From NCBI GenBank assembly GCA_963743825.1, contig CAVURC010000002.1, positions 62,001-126,000 on the forward strand: DNA of 64,000 bases. The letters are read 5' to 3'. Within the stretch, counting starts at the first letter, position 1. Each line of letters opens with the position of its first letter. Below, piece after piece: positions 16,355 to 26,742 of the stretch. This DNA comes from Sva-07 sp963743825 (lineage in GTDB: Bacteria > Actinomycetota > Acidimicrobiia > Acidimicrobiales > Ilumatobacteraceae). The position numbers and the translations under genes are program-made. The notes below the pieces were generated by a model, which was not told the origin of the DNA, made no database searches, and saw only the letters and a list, made by a program, of their open reading frames with translations.

Positions 16355-17269
16355 TCAACCTTCGGTGGCGATGGTGAGGACGGCGTCGGCGTGGGTGGCG
16401 GCTTCCTCGGGCGACAGTGTTGCGCCGAGTTCGACGATGAACGCGACGCCATCGGCCGGGCGGAACTCGTTGCGCGCCCACGTCGCAGCGACGCCGGTGT
16501 AGGTGCCGCCGGTGATCTCACCCATCGGCAGACCGGTGAGTTCGGCGTACCGGGCACGGATCCGACCGTCACGGCCCTGGGCGGGATTCACGACGAAGAG
16601 GTCTTGGTGATACCACGTGGTGATGTCGGGCTGCAGCTGCTGCATGAAGTTGATCATCGCCTGCGTCTCGGGCTCGCTCGCCGGGCCGGTGCCTGCGTAC
16701 TGACTGTCGCCCGGCACGCCGATCGGGCCCCAGTTGTAGGAGAAGTTCCGGTTGAGGTCGACGCCGTTGCCGTTGTGTCGATCCTGGTTGGCGACTCCGT
16801 CGGGGTTCATCGACTCCACCAACCACAACTCCACACCGTCGGGGACCGGTCGACGACGCAGCTCCTCCACGATGGCGATGCCGTCGTCCTCGTCGCCGTG
16901 GATGACCCCGATCACGAGCACCCGCCGGCCGCCCGGGGTGCCGTACCGTTCGGCGAAGATCGGGCGACCCTCGACGGAGTACCCGAGGCCGACAAGGTCT
17001 TGATCGAGGTCGAGTGGTCCGGGCGGTGGCGGAACAGTCGTCGACGTCGTGGTGCTCGTGGTGCTCGTGGTGGTGCTCGTCGTCGAGGATGTCGTCGTGG
17101 AGGATGTCGTCGTGGAACTCGAGGTCGAGTCGAGCGTGGTCGCGGGCGTCTCGACGTCGGTGCCGAGCGGTGCAGCGATGACGGCATCGACCCTCGTGGT
17201 CGAGTCGTCGGCACACGAGACCATCGCGACTGCCATCATCCCGATCACCAGCACGGTCCGGTAGCGCAC
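16355..17269 (-). CDS. Secreted lipoprotein, M14-family zinc carboxypeptidase
   Basis: The 304-residue product begins with a lipoprotein signal (MAVAMVSC at the lipobox) and a Ser/Thr-rich linker of about 35 residues encoded by a low-complexity tract. The catalytic part shows the M14 zinc ligands in 'IHGDEDDG', the substrate-binding 'NPDGV' and 'DLNRNF', and a late 'VELG' Glu. It would trim C-terminal residues or cell-wall peptides outside the membrane. It is convergent with the dehalogenase and divergent from the cytochrome gene. Confidence 0.86.
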   Translation of the reverse strand: MRYRTVLVIGMMAVAMVSCADDSTTRVDAVIAAPLGTDVETPATTLDSTSSSTTTSSTTTSSTTSTTTSTTSTTTSTTVPPPPGPLDLDQDLVGLGYSVEGRPIFAERYGTPGGRRVLVIGVIHGDEDDGIAIVEELRRRPVPDGVELWLVESMNPDGVANQDRHNGNGVDLNRNFSYNWGPIGVPGDSQYAGTGPASEPETQAMINFMQQLQPDITTWYHQDLFVVNPAQGRDGRIRARYAELTGLPMGEITGGTYTGVAATWARNEFRPADGVAFIVELGATLSPEEAATHADAVLTIATEG

Positions 17270-17335
17270 GTGCCGAAGGTACTGCGCCGAGCTGCGGCGC
17301 GCCGTTCACGCGTGAGTCATTGTCGCCCGGCAGGC

Positions 17336-17384
17336 GTTTGGGTGAGCACCGATCACGGTTGCGTGCGTTGTCGCTCACCCAAAC
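17336..17384. repeat. Inverted repeat in the divergent promoter region
   Basis: The arms GTTTGGGTGAG (17336-17346) and CTCACCCAAAC (17374-17384) are perfect 11-bp complements separated by 27 bases. Unlike the other palindromes in the window, this one sits between the starts of two divergent genes (the M14 peptidase and cytochrome c). It could be an operator for both or a cruciform. Confidence 0.6.
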
Positions 17385-17411
17385 TCGGAAGTGGGGCGGA
17401 ATACTGGCACC

Positions 17412-17807
17412 ATGAACGCGCAGCGAACCGCCGGCAGTCGGGTTGGGCGGTGGTCGATGGCGGCGGTGGTCACGCTCGCACTTGCCGCTGTCGCTGGCGC
17501 GTGCGGAGCTGACAGCAACATCGATGCCGACCGCGGCGCAGCGATCTACGCAGCGAGTTGCGCCTCCTGCCACGGTGCGGCGCTGGAGGGCACCGATCTC
17601 GGACCGTCGCTGCTCGATCCGGTGTACGCGCCCGATCAGCTCAGCGACGACGAGTTCCGCCGTGCCGTTCGCAACGGCGTGGACGAAACCCGTTGGGAGT
17701 TCGGCCCGATGCCGGCGAACGGCGGTCTCGGCGACGGCCAGATCGACGCCATACTCGGGTTCGTGCGGGCATCGCAGGGCACCGGAGCGACGGTCACGGT
17801 GCCGTGA
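17412..17807 (+). CDS. Class I cytochrome c lipoprotein
   Basis: The 131-residue product has a lipoprotein signal with lipobox Cys31 ('VAGAC') and a single covalent haem site CASCH at 50-54. A distal Met candidate is in 'FGPMPANGGLGDGQI'. It resembles the small cytochrome c domains that carry electrons outside the membrane. It stands alone; no oxidase is adjacent. Its stop overlaps the end of the convergent DUF2237 gene by 14 bases. Confidence 0.88.
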   Translation: MNAQRTAGSRVGRWSMAAVVTLALAAVAGACGADSNIDADRGAAIYAASCASCHGAALEGTDLGPSLLDPVYAPDQLSDDEFRRAVRNGVDETRWEFGPMPANGGLGDGQIDAILGFVRASQGTGATVTVP

Positions 17808-18159
17808 CGGCGTGCGCCTGCAGGTCGGCGAGGTCGACGTATTCGAGCGTCGACATGTGCGTTGCCTCGAGGATCACGCCGCACGCACGGCCCACGTCGA
17901 GCGCTTCTTTCCATCGGTCGGCGCAGACACACCACTGATCGCCCGGATCCAGTCCGGCGAACCCGTACTGCGGCATCGGCGTGATCAGGTCGTTGCCCTG
18001 CTCGCGGGAGTACTCGAGAAAGTCGGCGGTCACACGACAGCACACGGTGTGCATCCCCGGGTCGTCGCCACGGTTCTCGCAGCACCCGCTGCGGTAGTAG
18101 CCCGTCATCGGGTCGAACGAGCACGGCTGGAGTTCGGTTCCCAGCACGTTCAGCTGCAT
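17794..18159 (-). CDS. DUF2237-family protein
   Basis: The 121-residue protein carries the DUF2237 pattern: 'NVLGTELQPCSFDPMTGYYRSGCC', then 'HTVCCRVTADFLEYSREQGNDL' and 'GDQWCVCADRWKEAL'. It has seven cysteines and no signal peptide. The family is widespread and of unknown biochemical role. Here it lies 15 bases downstream of the VIT1/CCC1-like transporter on the same strand, so the two are probably co-transcribed. Confidence 0.85.
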   Translation of the reverse strand: MQLNVLGTELQPCSFDPMTGYYRSGCCENRGDDPGMHTVCCRVTADFLEYSREQGNDLITPMPQYGFAGLDPGDQWCVCADRWKEALDVGRACGVILEATHMSTLEYVDLADLQAHAVTAP

Positions 18160-18174
18160 GGTTGCGCTCCCGAC

Positions 18175-18888
18175 TCAGACATTGACACCGACGAGTTCGC
18201 CGATGCTGTAGGTGACAGCGCACGCCACCAACAAGATGGCGATCTGTCGAAGGATGGACTTCGGTATCGACCGTTCCGCGAATCGTCCGATCGCAGCGCC
18301 GACGAACGCAGCAGCGACGACGCCGATCGCAACGGAGACGGCGGCGGGTGCGAACCCGCTGGCACCGGTGAACCACGGGATCACGGGGAGCAGCGCCCCG
18401 AACATGAAGCACACGAACGAGATGGCTGCTGCTCGGAACGCCGACGGGAGGTCGTGCGGGTCGATGCCCATCTCCTCACGGGTGTGCACTCGCAGTGCCG
18501 TCTCCGGTGAGGTCATCACGTCTTCGGCGGCCGCTCGAGCGGTGTCGGGCGAGATGCCGTGCGACTCGTACATGGCGGCGAGCTCGGCGGTTTCGGCCAC
18601 GGCGTTGCCCGCGAGCTCGCGGCGCTCGACGGCCACCTCACGTTCGACGAGTTCGTTCTGGGCCGAGACACTGATCCACTCGCCGGCGGCCATCGAGATG
18701 CCTCCGGCGATTGCGCCGGCGAGCCCGGCAAGCCGGACGACGGAGGCGTCGACACCGGAGCCGGCGAATCCGAGGATGAGTGACACGTTCGACACCAGGC
18801 CGTCGTTGATCCCGAACACCGCCGCTCGCGCCAGGCCACCCGACACCGAACGATGGCCTCCGTGCAGCTCTTCGCGCTTCATTCCCAT
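18175..18888 (-). CDS. VIT1/CCC1-family iron/manganese transporter
   Basis: The 237-residue membrane protein matches the CCC1/VIT1 family. 'AAVFGINDGLVSNVSLILGFAG' forms the first helix, with the conserved 'DGLVSN' ligand region. The next is 'GAIAGGISMAAGEWISVSAQNEL'. A cytosolic alpha-helical metal-binding insert (about 85-145) follows, with hydrophobic helices at the C-terminus. Such transporters move Fe(II) or Mn(II). The downstream DUF2237 gene is probably in the same operon. Confidence 0.85.
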   Translation of the reverse strand: MGMKREELHGGHRSVSGGLARAAVFGINDGLVSNVSLILGFAGSGVDASVVRLAGLAGAIAGGISMAAGEWISVSAQNELVEREVAVERRELAGNAVAETAELAAMYESHGISPDTARAAAEDVMTSPETALRVHTREEMGIDPHDLPSAFRAAAISFVCFMFGALLPVIPWFTGASGFAPAAVSVAIGVVAAAFVGAAIGRFAERSIPKSILRQIAILLVACAVTYSIGELVGVNV

Positions 18889-18995
18889 GAACGCTAGCGG
18901 TGCGGTCGGCTGCCATGGTCGAGGTGGTCACACTTCGACCTGACCGGGGCTACGTTGGAGGCACAACGGCGTTTCCGACTCGAGTCTGGACCCAC

Positions 18996-21900
18996 ATGAG
19001 TGCTCACAACGACGTGGCCGACATCATCGACCGACTGCAGGCGATGGCCGCCGAGCGTCGACCGCACGACGCGCTCCTCGCCTCGTTCATCGGCGAGTAC
19101 TTCCGCGAGATGCCCAACGACGACGCCGGGGGTCGCCGGCTGGAACTCGCCTACGCGGCCGCTGTTGCCCACCTCCACCTCGGCCGGGTTCGCCAACGAG
19201 GCGAGACGCTCGTGGAGGTGTTGTCGCCCGAACTCGAACGCGATGGTTGGGAGTCGGAACGATCGGTGATCATGTTCGTGACCGACGACGCTCCCTTTCT
19301 CGTCGATTCGGTTCGGATGGTGCTCGATCGCAACGAGCTCGGGATCCATCTGCTCGTGCATCCGATGTTGCACGTGCGCCGTGACGATCGCCGCGTGATC
19401 GTCGACGCGACTGCCGCTGACGGTCCGATCGAGGCCTGGACGTTGATCGAGATCGACCGGAGCCGCCCCGAGGCTCGTGCGATCCTCGAGGGAGAGATCC
19501 GAACTGCCATCGAGAGCGTGCAGCGAGCGGTCAACGACTTCGCCCCGATGCAGGAACGATTGCGATCGGTCGCAGACGACGACCCGCTCCTCATGTGGTT
19601 GGCCGACGAGAACTTCGTGTTCCTCGGTGCCGCCACCTACCGGCGCTCGGAGTCCGGACTCGTCGTCGATGCGGACAGCCTGCTCGGCGAGTACCGATCC
19701 AAGCAGCTGGATCCCGACCGGATCGACCCTCCGCCGTTCGGCGGTGATGCTCCGTACGCGATCGGGAGAACCGATGCGGTGGCCGACGTCCACCGCCCGG
19801 CTCGAATGACGGCGATCGCGGTGCGTCCCGACGGGACCGACGACGAGGTCCGGTTCGTCGGGTTGCTCGGGAGTGCCGCGTACCGTCACAGCGCATTCGC
19901 GATCCCGGTCATCGGCGGACACGCCGACGAGGTCGTCAGCCGGGTGGGCGGTTCGGTTGCGAACCACACGGGCCGAGCGGTCAGGAATGTGATCGAGACA
20001 CTGCCGCGTGACGTGCTGTTCGAGCTCGGCGTCGATGATCTGGCGCACCTCGTCGAGGAGATCGTCGGCCTCCAGGAACGACGTATCGTGCGTGTGTTCG
20101 ACGTCGCCGAACCAGTCGGGCCGTGGACCACGGTGCTCGTGTACGTCCCTCGCGCACGATTCACAGCCACACTTCCGGGGCAGGTCGCTGCCCTCGTCGG
20201 CGAGCACTACGGCGGAGACACCCGAGACCTCGAAACGTTCGTCGGAACGAGTTCGCTCGCCCGCATCTCGATGACGGTACGCGCCGCCCCGTCCGCCGAT
20301 CCCTCGCCGCTGGTCGAGCGCATCGACGACATGTCGAGGACCTGGGGTGAACGTGCCCGTGAGGCGATCGTCGACGTACTGGGCGAGATCGAGGGTCATC
20401 GTGTCTGGTCGGTGGTCGGTCCGTCGGTACCCGCCGACTACGAGGCGCGGGTCCGTCCGAACGCAGCCGTCGGCGATCTGATCCACGTCGAGGCGATGCT
20501 GTCGGGCCATGACGAAGTGTCGACGTCGTTCGGCCGATCGATCGATGCGGCGGACGGTTCGTGGCGCTTCCGTGTGTTCCTGCGCGACCGGGCGGCCACG
20601 ATCGCCGAGCTCGTTCCGATCCTCGAGCATCTCGGCCTCCCACCGGTCGACGAGCGCCCGTACGTGTTCTCCGGCGAACACACCACCGTCCATCTCGACG
20701 ACATCGGTGTCGTGATGGATCGTCCGACGATCTCCGACGATCAGCACGCGGAGGTGCAGCGGGCGTTCGTCGGGCTGATGCAGGGCGATGTCGAAGCGGA
20801 TGCCCTCAACCGCCTCGTGCTGGCGGGCGGACTCGACCGTCGACAGATCTCCGTGCTGCGCACCTACAACCGCTACCTCCGTCAGGCGACGTTCCCGTTC
20901 AGCGCCGTGTATGCGGCTGCCGCGATCGTTCGGCACCCAGAGATCGCGCGGGGGCTCGCCGAGGTGTTCGATGCGAAATTCGACCCGCGCCTCGGCCTCG
21001 ACCCGGCTGCTCGAAGTGCCCGTGTCGAGGAGCAACGGGCACGCGTGCTCGAACAACTCGACGCGATTCCCTCACTCGACGATGACCGGATCTGTCGGGC
21101 ATTCCTGACGCTCATCGATGCCACCGACCGGACGAATGCCTTCCGGCGGCCGTGACGAGATGGCAGTCAAGCTGCGCCCGCATGCGATCCCCTTCCTCCC
21201 ACTCCCTCGGCCCGAGTTCGAGATCTTCGTGTGCTCGGCGAAGGTCGAGGGCATCCATCTCCGCGGTGGACGCATCGCTCGCGGCGGGATTCGCTGGAGC
21301 GACCGTCCGGAGGATTTCCGTACCGAGGTGCTCGGTCTGGTGAAGGCGCAGATGGTGAAGAACGCCGTCATCGTGCCGACCGGAGCGAAGGGTGGGTTCG
21401 TGATCAAGGGGTCGACCGCCGATCAGGCTGATCGCGACGCGGTGCGGTCCGAGGGCATCGATCGCTACCGCAGGTTCGTGCAGGCGCTCCTCGATCTCAC
21501 CGACAACGTCGTCGGTGGTGAGGTCGTTCACCCGCCCGACATGATGATCTACGACGGCAACGACCCCTATCTCGTGGTCGCCGCCGACAAGGGGACGGCG
21601 ACGTTCAGCGACATCGCCAACGACATCGCCATCGAACACGACTTCTGGCTCGGCGATGCATTCGCGTCAGGAGGCAGCCACGGCTACGACCACAAGGCGA
21701 TGGGGATCACCGCACGCGGTGCGTGGGAGAGCGTTCGGCGCCATGCGCGTGTGATGGGCAAGGACGTCGACACCGACGAACTGACGGTCGTGGGAATCGG
21801 TGACATGTCGGGCGATGTCTTCGGCAACGGGATGCTGGTGTCGTCGCGCATCAAGTTGGTTGCGGCGTTCGACCATCGTCACGTGTTCATCGACCCCGAT

Positions 21901-23689
21901 CCTGATCCGGTGACGGCCTACGCCGAACGGCGTCGACTGTTCGAGCTCCCTCGATCGAGTTGGGCCGACTACGACGGCGCGTTGATCTCGGTCGGAGGGG
22001 GCGTGTACGCCCGCGAGCTCAAGTCGATACCGATCAGCGACGAGCTGCGTCGGGTGATCGGCCTCGGCTGAATCGGTCACCGCGCTGCGCCCCGACGAAC
22101 TGATCTCGGCGATCCTGCGCGCACCGGTCGACCTGCTGTGGAATGGCGGGATCGGTACGTATGTCAAGGCCTCGTCGGAGAGCCACGCCGATGTCGGCGA
22201 CCGGGCCAACGACGCGGTGCGGGTGAACGGCAACGAACTGGGGGCCCGCATCGTCGGAGAGGGGGGCAACCTCGGCCTGACACAGCTCGCACGGGTGGAG
22301 TACGCGCTCCACGGCGGGCTGGTCTACACCGATGCCATCGACAACTCGGCCGGGGTCGACTGCAGCGACCACGAGGTGAACCTCAAGGTACTGCTCGACC
22401 AACTCGTCCGCGACGGTGAGCTGACGGTGAAGCAACGCAACGAACTGTTGGTGGAGATGACCGACGACGTTGCGCAATTGGTCCTCGACGACAACCGGGC
22501 GCAGACCTTGGCGCTGATGATCGCCCGGACGCAGTCGTTGTCGATGGTCAACGTGCATGCGCGATACCTCGACACGCTCGAAGCAGAGGGCTACCTCGAT
22601 CGGCACCTCGAGTTTCTCCCGACCGACAAGCAGATCGCCGAACGCCAGGCCGCCGGAAGTGGGCTGCGCGCACCCGAGTTCGCCGTGATGATCGCCTACA
22701 CCAAGAACGCCGATGTCGTCGAGGTGCTCGACTCCGACCTCCCCGACGACCCCGCGTTGGAGTCGGACCTGATGGCGTACTTCCCGCGCAGCGTCCGTGA
22801 GCGTTTCCCCGACGCCATCCGCTCACATCGACTCCGCCGGGAAATCGTGGCGACGAGCATCGTCAACAACATGGTGAACCTCGCCGGAATCTCGTTCGAT
22901 CACCGCATGACCGAAGACTCCGGGGCGTCGGTGTCCGACGTTGCTCGTGGGTTCATCGCTTCCCGCGACATCTTCGGTTTCGCCGACGTGTGGCGCGAGA
23001 TCGACGACCTGGGCAGTTCGATCAGCCTCGACACACAGATCTCGCTGTTTCTCGACGCTCGACGAATGACGGAACGAGGCACGTTCTGGTTGCTGCGTCA
23101 TCGACGCCCGCCGCTCGACATCGGCGAAGCAGTCGACACGTTCTCCGCCGGCCTGGCGTTCCTCGGTGACTCGCTCGATGACGTCGTGAGTGGCCGGGTG
23201 CTCGACGACGTCTGCCGGCTCCGTGAGGCACGCATCGCTGCGGGGGTGCCGTTGACACTTGCCACGCGGTCGGCGAGGTGGCCGTGGCTCCACACGGGTT
23301 TCGACATCGTCGAGATCGCCCACACCGAGGCATGCAACGTCGCAGATGCTGCCGGCGCGTACTGGGCAGTGTTCGATGCGTTCGACCTCGGCTGGCTGTG
23401 GGACGGTGTGGCCGCGCTGCCTCGTTCCGATCGGTGGCAGGAGCAGGCTCGATCCGCGCTCCATGACGACTTGTTGACCGTGTTGGCGGAACTCACCCGC
23501 AATGTGATGCGGGCGGGCGATGGCTCGCCGTCGACGTGGATCGCCGCCAATGAACGTGCCGTTGCACGGGCGTTGGGCATGCACACCGAGATCAGGCGCG
23601 CCGAGAGCTTCGACCTCACCACCATGTCGGTCGCCTTGCGCCAATTGCGCAACCTCACGCTCACTGCCGTTGCCGGACGATCGACCTGA
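18996..23689 (+). CDS. gdhB: NAD-specific glutamate dehydrogenase, large (180-kDa) type, with two frameshifts
   Basis: The joined product is about 1,560 residues, normal for the 180-kDa NAD-GDH class that oxidises glutamate to 2-oxoglutarate and ammonia. The N-terminal regulatory part contains 'MFVTDDAPFLVDSVRM'. The catalytic part contains 'RGGIRWSDRPEDFRTEVLGL', 'QMVKNAVIVPTGAKGGFV' and 'DLLWNGGIGTYVKAS'. The frame breaks twice: between 21140 and 21155, and near 22066, where CTC-GGCT-GAA should read CTC-GCT-GAA. Both are single-base gains. The start ATG 18996 follows an upstream non-conserved stretch. It is followed 26 bases later by gltX. Confidence 0.88.
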
Positions 23690-23715
23690 TCTGCGCCGGG
23701 TAGCGTCATACCCTC

Positions 23716-25134
23716 ATGACGAACGGTCCGAGATTCCGTTTCGCGCCGTCGCCGACGGGTTCGTTCCACGTCGGTGGCGCCCGGACTGCGCTGTACAACT
23801 GGGCGCTCGCACGTCGTCTCGGTGGCACGTTCGTCCTGCGCATCGAGGACACCGACGAGGCCAGGAATCGTCCGGAGTGGACGCAGGGCATCATCGACGC
23901 CCTTGCCTGGATCGGTATCTCAGCCGACGACGCTCACTTCGAGGGCCCCCACTTCCAGAGCGACTATGCAGCAGCGCACGTCGCCGCCGCACAGCGGCTG
24001 TTCGAGCAGGGCGATGCCTACTACTGCGACCTGAGCGGCGAACAGATCCAGGAACGAGCGAAGGATCTCGGGGCATCTGGCTACGACGGCTACTCGCGCG
24101 ACCGTGGTCTCGAACCCGGGCCCGGGCGCGTCCTTCGATTCCGTGTTCCCGACGGCACCACGGTGGTCGACGATCTCGTGCGAGGCGACGTCTCGTTCGA
24201 CAACTCCACCATCGAGGACTTCGTGCTCCTTCGCGGCAACGGCACGCCGGTGTTCCTGATCGCCAACGTCGTCGACGACATCGAGATGGAGATCACTCAC
24301 GTCGTACGAGCCGAGGAGCACCTTCCCAACACCCCCAAGCAGCAGATGCTGTGGCGCGCACTCGGCCACGAGCCGCCACAGTGGGCGCACGTGCCGGTGC
24401 TGGTGAACGAGCAGCGTAAGAAGCTGTCGAAGCGTCGCGACAAGGTGGCGCTCGAGCAATACCGCGCCGAGGGGTATCTCGCCGACGCCATGGTCAACTA
24501 TCTGATGACGCTCGGGTGGACGCCACCAGGCGCCGAGGAGTCGGGTTCCGAGATCGCGTCGTGGAGCGAGATGGAGGCTGCGTTCCGGCTCGAGGACGTC
24601 ACGCACTCCCCGGCGTTCTTCGACCTGAAGAAGCTTGCCGCATTCAACGGCGACTACATCCGGATGCTTCCGCTCGACGAGTTCATCGAACGTGCCGGCG
24701 CCGAGTTGCCCGACGACTGGGACCGGCGGCGCTTCGCGGCGATTGCCCCGCACATCCAGCAACGATTGACGACGCTCGCCGAGGTGCCGGGAACGGTCGA
24801 CTTCCTCTTCTGGGCCGACGGGTCGCCGATCGACTACGACGAGTCGTCGTGGGACAAGGCGTTCGCGCCCGACTGGGCGACGCCGCTGCTCGACGACGTG
24901 ATCGGTGCGTACGGCGCGCTGGCCGATTGGACTGCCGATGGTCTGAAGCTGGCTCTCGAAGACGTGATGGCTCGCTACGAGTTGAAACTCGGCAAGGCGC
25001 AGGCACCGGTCAGGGTGGCGGTCACGGGTCGTTCGGTCGGGCCACCGCTGTTCGAGTCGTTGGAGGTCGTGGGACGCGACGAGACGCTTCGGCGTCTGGC
25101 CGCCGCGAAGGAACGAGTTGCCCGAAGCGGGTGA
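23716..25134 (+). CDS. gltX: Glutamyl-tRNA synthetase
   Basis: GltX charges tRNA-Glu with glutamate. The 472-residue product has the class I HIGH-type motif in 'PSPTGSFHVGGARTALYN' and the KMSKS-type motif KLSKR. The C-terminal alpha-helical anticodon-binding domain is present. No frame defect is seen. It follows the glutamate dehydrogenase directly and lies about 1.1 kb before tRNA-Glu. A separate glnS is present at 32848, so this enzyme may be discriminating, but that cannot be read from sequence. Confidence 0.94.
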   Translation: MTNGPRFRFAPSPTGSFHVGGARTALYNWALARRLGGTFVLRIEDTDEARNRPEWTQGIIDALAWIGISADDAHFEGPHFQSDYAAAHVAAAQRLFEQGDAYYCDLSGEQIQERAKDLGASGYDGYSRDRGLEPGPGRVLRFRVPDGTTVVDDLVRGDVSFDNSTIEDFVLLRGNGTPVFLIANVVDDIEMEITHVVRAEEHLPNTPKQQMLWRALGHEPPQWAHVPVLVNEQRKKLSKRRDKVALEQYRAEGYLADAMVNYLMTLGWTPPGAEESGSEIASWSEMEAAFRLEDVTHSPAFFDLKKLAAFNGDYIRMLPLDEFIERAGAELPDDWDRRRFAAIAPHIQQRLTTLAEVPGTVDFLFWADGSPIDYDESSWDKAFAPDWATPLLDDVIGAYGALADWTADGLKLALEDVMARYELKLGKAQAPVRVAVTGRSVGPPLFESLEVVGRDETLRRLAAAKERVARSG

Positions 25135-25138
25135 GGCG

Positions 25139-25966
25139 ATGTCGGACCGCGAGCTGCAACTCCCCTCCGACGAGCAGCGACGTCGCGATCGCGAACTGAT
25201 CGAGGCGCTCGACGGCCACGAGCCGGTGGGCGAGCGGTACGCCCGCACCGGGGAGATCCCGGTTCCGGCCGATCGCGAACCGACGATGCGTCCCGATCCG
25301 CACGCCGGACTGGTGAGGGATCCGACGCCGGTGCAGTTGCTGTCGCAGCCGCGTCGTCGAATCGGTCGACGCATCGCGCAGGTGACCGGAGTGCTCGTCG
25401 CTCTCGGACTCGTCTACCTGGCGGTCTCGTACTGGCAGGTGTGGGCGACCGGCCGGTCCGACGAGGCGCGTCCGGTCGACGCGATCGTGGTCATGGGCGC
25501 GGCGCAGTACGACGGTCGACCGTCGCCACAGCTCGCGGCTCGGCTCGACCACGTTGTGGACCTCTGGCCCGAGGGTCTCGCGCCGCTCGTCATCGTGACC
25601 GGCGGCAACCAGCCAGGCGATCGCTTCACCGAGGCCGACGCATCAGCGGCGTACCTCATCGAACGGGGCATCCCGGCCGACGCAATCGTGCGGGAAGGCG
25701 ACGGATCGACGACGTGGGAATCGCTGCGAAATGTGGGCACGCAGATGGGTGGGACCATCGAGTCGATGTTGATCGTGACCGATCCGTATCACGCGCTGCG
25801 CAGCCGGCTGATTGCCGAGAGCGTTGGGTTCGATGCCTACGTGTCGCCGACGACCACGTCGGTGGTCTCGGGATCCCGAGAGATCCGACGAGAACTCGGT
25901 GAGGCCGTCGGCGTAGCGGTTGGCCGAATCATCGGTTTCGATCGTCTGAGTGAGCTGACGGATTGA
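25139..25966 (+). CDS. YdcF/DUF218-family membrane-anchored protein
   Basis: The 275-residue protein has a charged N-terminal region of about 80 residues, one transmembrane helix ('VTGVLVALGLVYLAVSYW') and a DUF218 domain: 'DAIVVMGAAQYDGRPSPQLAARL', 'LVIVTGGNQPGDRFTEADASA', and 'STTWESLRNVG' followed by 'IVTDPYHALRS'. DUF218 proteins are thought to act on cell-envelope precursors or on S-adenosylmethionine, and their role is not settled. ATG 25139 lies 5 bases after the gltX stop. Confidence 0.82.
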   Translation: MSDRELQLPSDEQRRRDRELIEALDGHEPVGERYARTGEIPVPADREPTMRPDPHAGLVRDPTPVQLLSQPRRRIGRRIAQVTGVLVALGLVYLAVSYWQVWATGRSDEARPVDAIVVMGAAQYDGRPSPQLAARLDHVVDLWPEGLAPLVIVTGGNQPGDRFTEADASAAYLIERGIPADAIVREGDGSTTWESLRNVGTQMGGTIESMLIVTDPYHALRSRLIAESVGFDAYVSPTTTSVVSGSREIRRELGEAVGVAVGRIIGFDRLSELTD

Positions 25967-26029
25967 GTGGCCCTGCCGAGCGGGGCCGATACAATCCGGT
26001 GCCGCACCGGTCGTCAGACCGTCACGCCT

Positions 26030-26101
26030 TGGGGTGTGGTGTAATTGGTAACACAGCAGTTTCTGGTACTGTCGTTCGGGGTTCGAGTCCCTGCACCCCA
26101 G
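26030..26101 (+). tRNA. tRNA-Gln (anticodon CUG)
   Basis: A full cloverleaf can be drawn: acceptor TGGGGTG/CACCCCA, D-arm GTGT/ACAC, anticodon stem GCAGT/ACTGT with loop TTCTGGT, and T-arm CGGGG/CCCTG with loop TTCGAGT. The anticodon is CTG and the discriminator base is G101. No CCA is encoded. A TACAAT -10 box lies at 25990-25995. Confidence 0.93.
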
Positions 26102-26112
26102 CTCTGATCGAT

Positions 26113-26162
26113 CGCCGACCCGCTCGCTGCAACGAGCATCCGGGGTCGGCGTTCGTCGTTTT
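26113..26162 (+). terminator. Terminator after tRNA-Gln
   Basis: A 9-bp stem (CGCCGACCC 26113-26121 with GGGTCGGCG 26143-26151) encloses a second small hairpin (GCTCG/CGAGC) and is followed by a T-rich tail up to 26162. Confidence 0.7.
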
Positions 26163-26241
26163 CGCACGCGATTTCGCGGTCGCTCCCGGCGGCAACGGGT
26201 GGGATCACGAGCCCGCCTGATATCGTTGCCGATCGCTACTT

Positions 26242-26317
26242 GGCCCGTTCGTCTAGTGGCCTAGGACACCACCCTCTCAAGGTGGCGGCACGGGTTCGAA
26301 TCCCGTACGGGCTGCCA
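26242..26317 (+). tRNA. tRNA-Glu (anticodon CUC), CCA encoded
   Basis: Acceptor GGCCCGT/ACGGGCT (with a terminal G-U pair), D-arm GTCT/AGGA, anticodon stem CCACC/GGTGG with loop CTCTCAA, and T-arm ACGGG/CCCGT with loop TTCGAAT. The discriminator is G at 26314, followed by an encoded CCA at 26315-26317. Confidence 0.93.
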
Positions 26318-26340
26318 AGCAACCGCAACAATCCAGGTCA

Positions 26341-26365
26341 GAGGCCCTCTCCGGAGGGTCTCTTT
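26341..26365 (+). terminator. Terminator after tRNA-Glu
   Basis: GAGGCCCTC (26341-26349) pairs with GAGGGTCTC (26354-26362) through one G-U pair over loop TCCG, followed by TTT. It lies 24 bases after the encoded CCA and before the convergent toxin gene. Confidence 0.75.
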
Positions 26366-26409
26366 CCGTTCTCGGCCTCCGTTGCCCATGAGCACTGTGC
26401 ATGGGTTCG

Positions 26410-26742
26410 TCAGGCCCCTGCGAGGCCGAGGAACACCACGAGGGCTCGCAAGAGCCTGATCATGTCGTCGTCGTTCAACTGACCGACGCGTTCGCCCAGC
26501 TTCGAGCGGGGGATGGTGGTGATCTTGTCGACCATCAGCCGACTGGATTCCCGGATGCCGGTCATCTCGTCGGCCTCGATGAGCAGTCGGATCAGCGGGG
26601 CGTCGGTCGGATCGGTCGTGAACGCGCAGATGGTCACCGAAGCGGTGGCGTCGAAGCGGTCGTCTTGCACGATGACGACGGGTCGGGGCTTGCCGACGTA
26701 GCCGCTGCCGGCCGACGCAGTCCAGATCTCGCCTCGTTTCAC
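26410..26742 (-). CDS. mazF: MazF/PemK-family toxin
   Basis: The 110-residue protein has the MazF fold signature: 'KRGEIWTASAG', 'KPRPVVIVQDDRFD', 'ICAFTTDPTDAPLIRL', and 'SRLMVDKITTIPRSKL' near the end. MazF toxins are sequence-specific endoribonucleases that cut mRNA, rRNA or tRNA. The ATG overlaps the antitoxin stop by four bases. The pair lies immediately downstream of tRNA-Glu in the opposite orientation, a common landing place for accessory genes. Confidence 0.9.
   Translation of the reverse strand: MKRGEIWTASAGSGYVGKPRPVVIVQDDRFDATASVTICAFTTDPTDAPLIRLLIEADEMTGIRESSRLMVDKITTIPRSKLGERVGQLNDDDMIRLLRALVVFLGLAGA

Noticed and set aside
17041..17125. Tandem repeat array in GTC/GTG-rich DNA
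   Set aside because: It is the codon-level low complexity of the Ser/Thr linker of the M14 lipoprotein, in frame and without a longer repeat unit.
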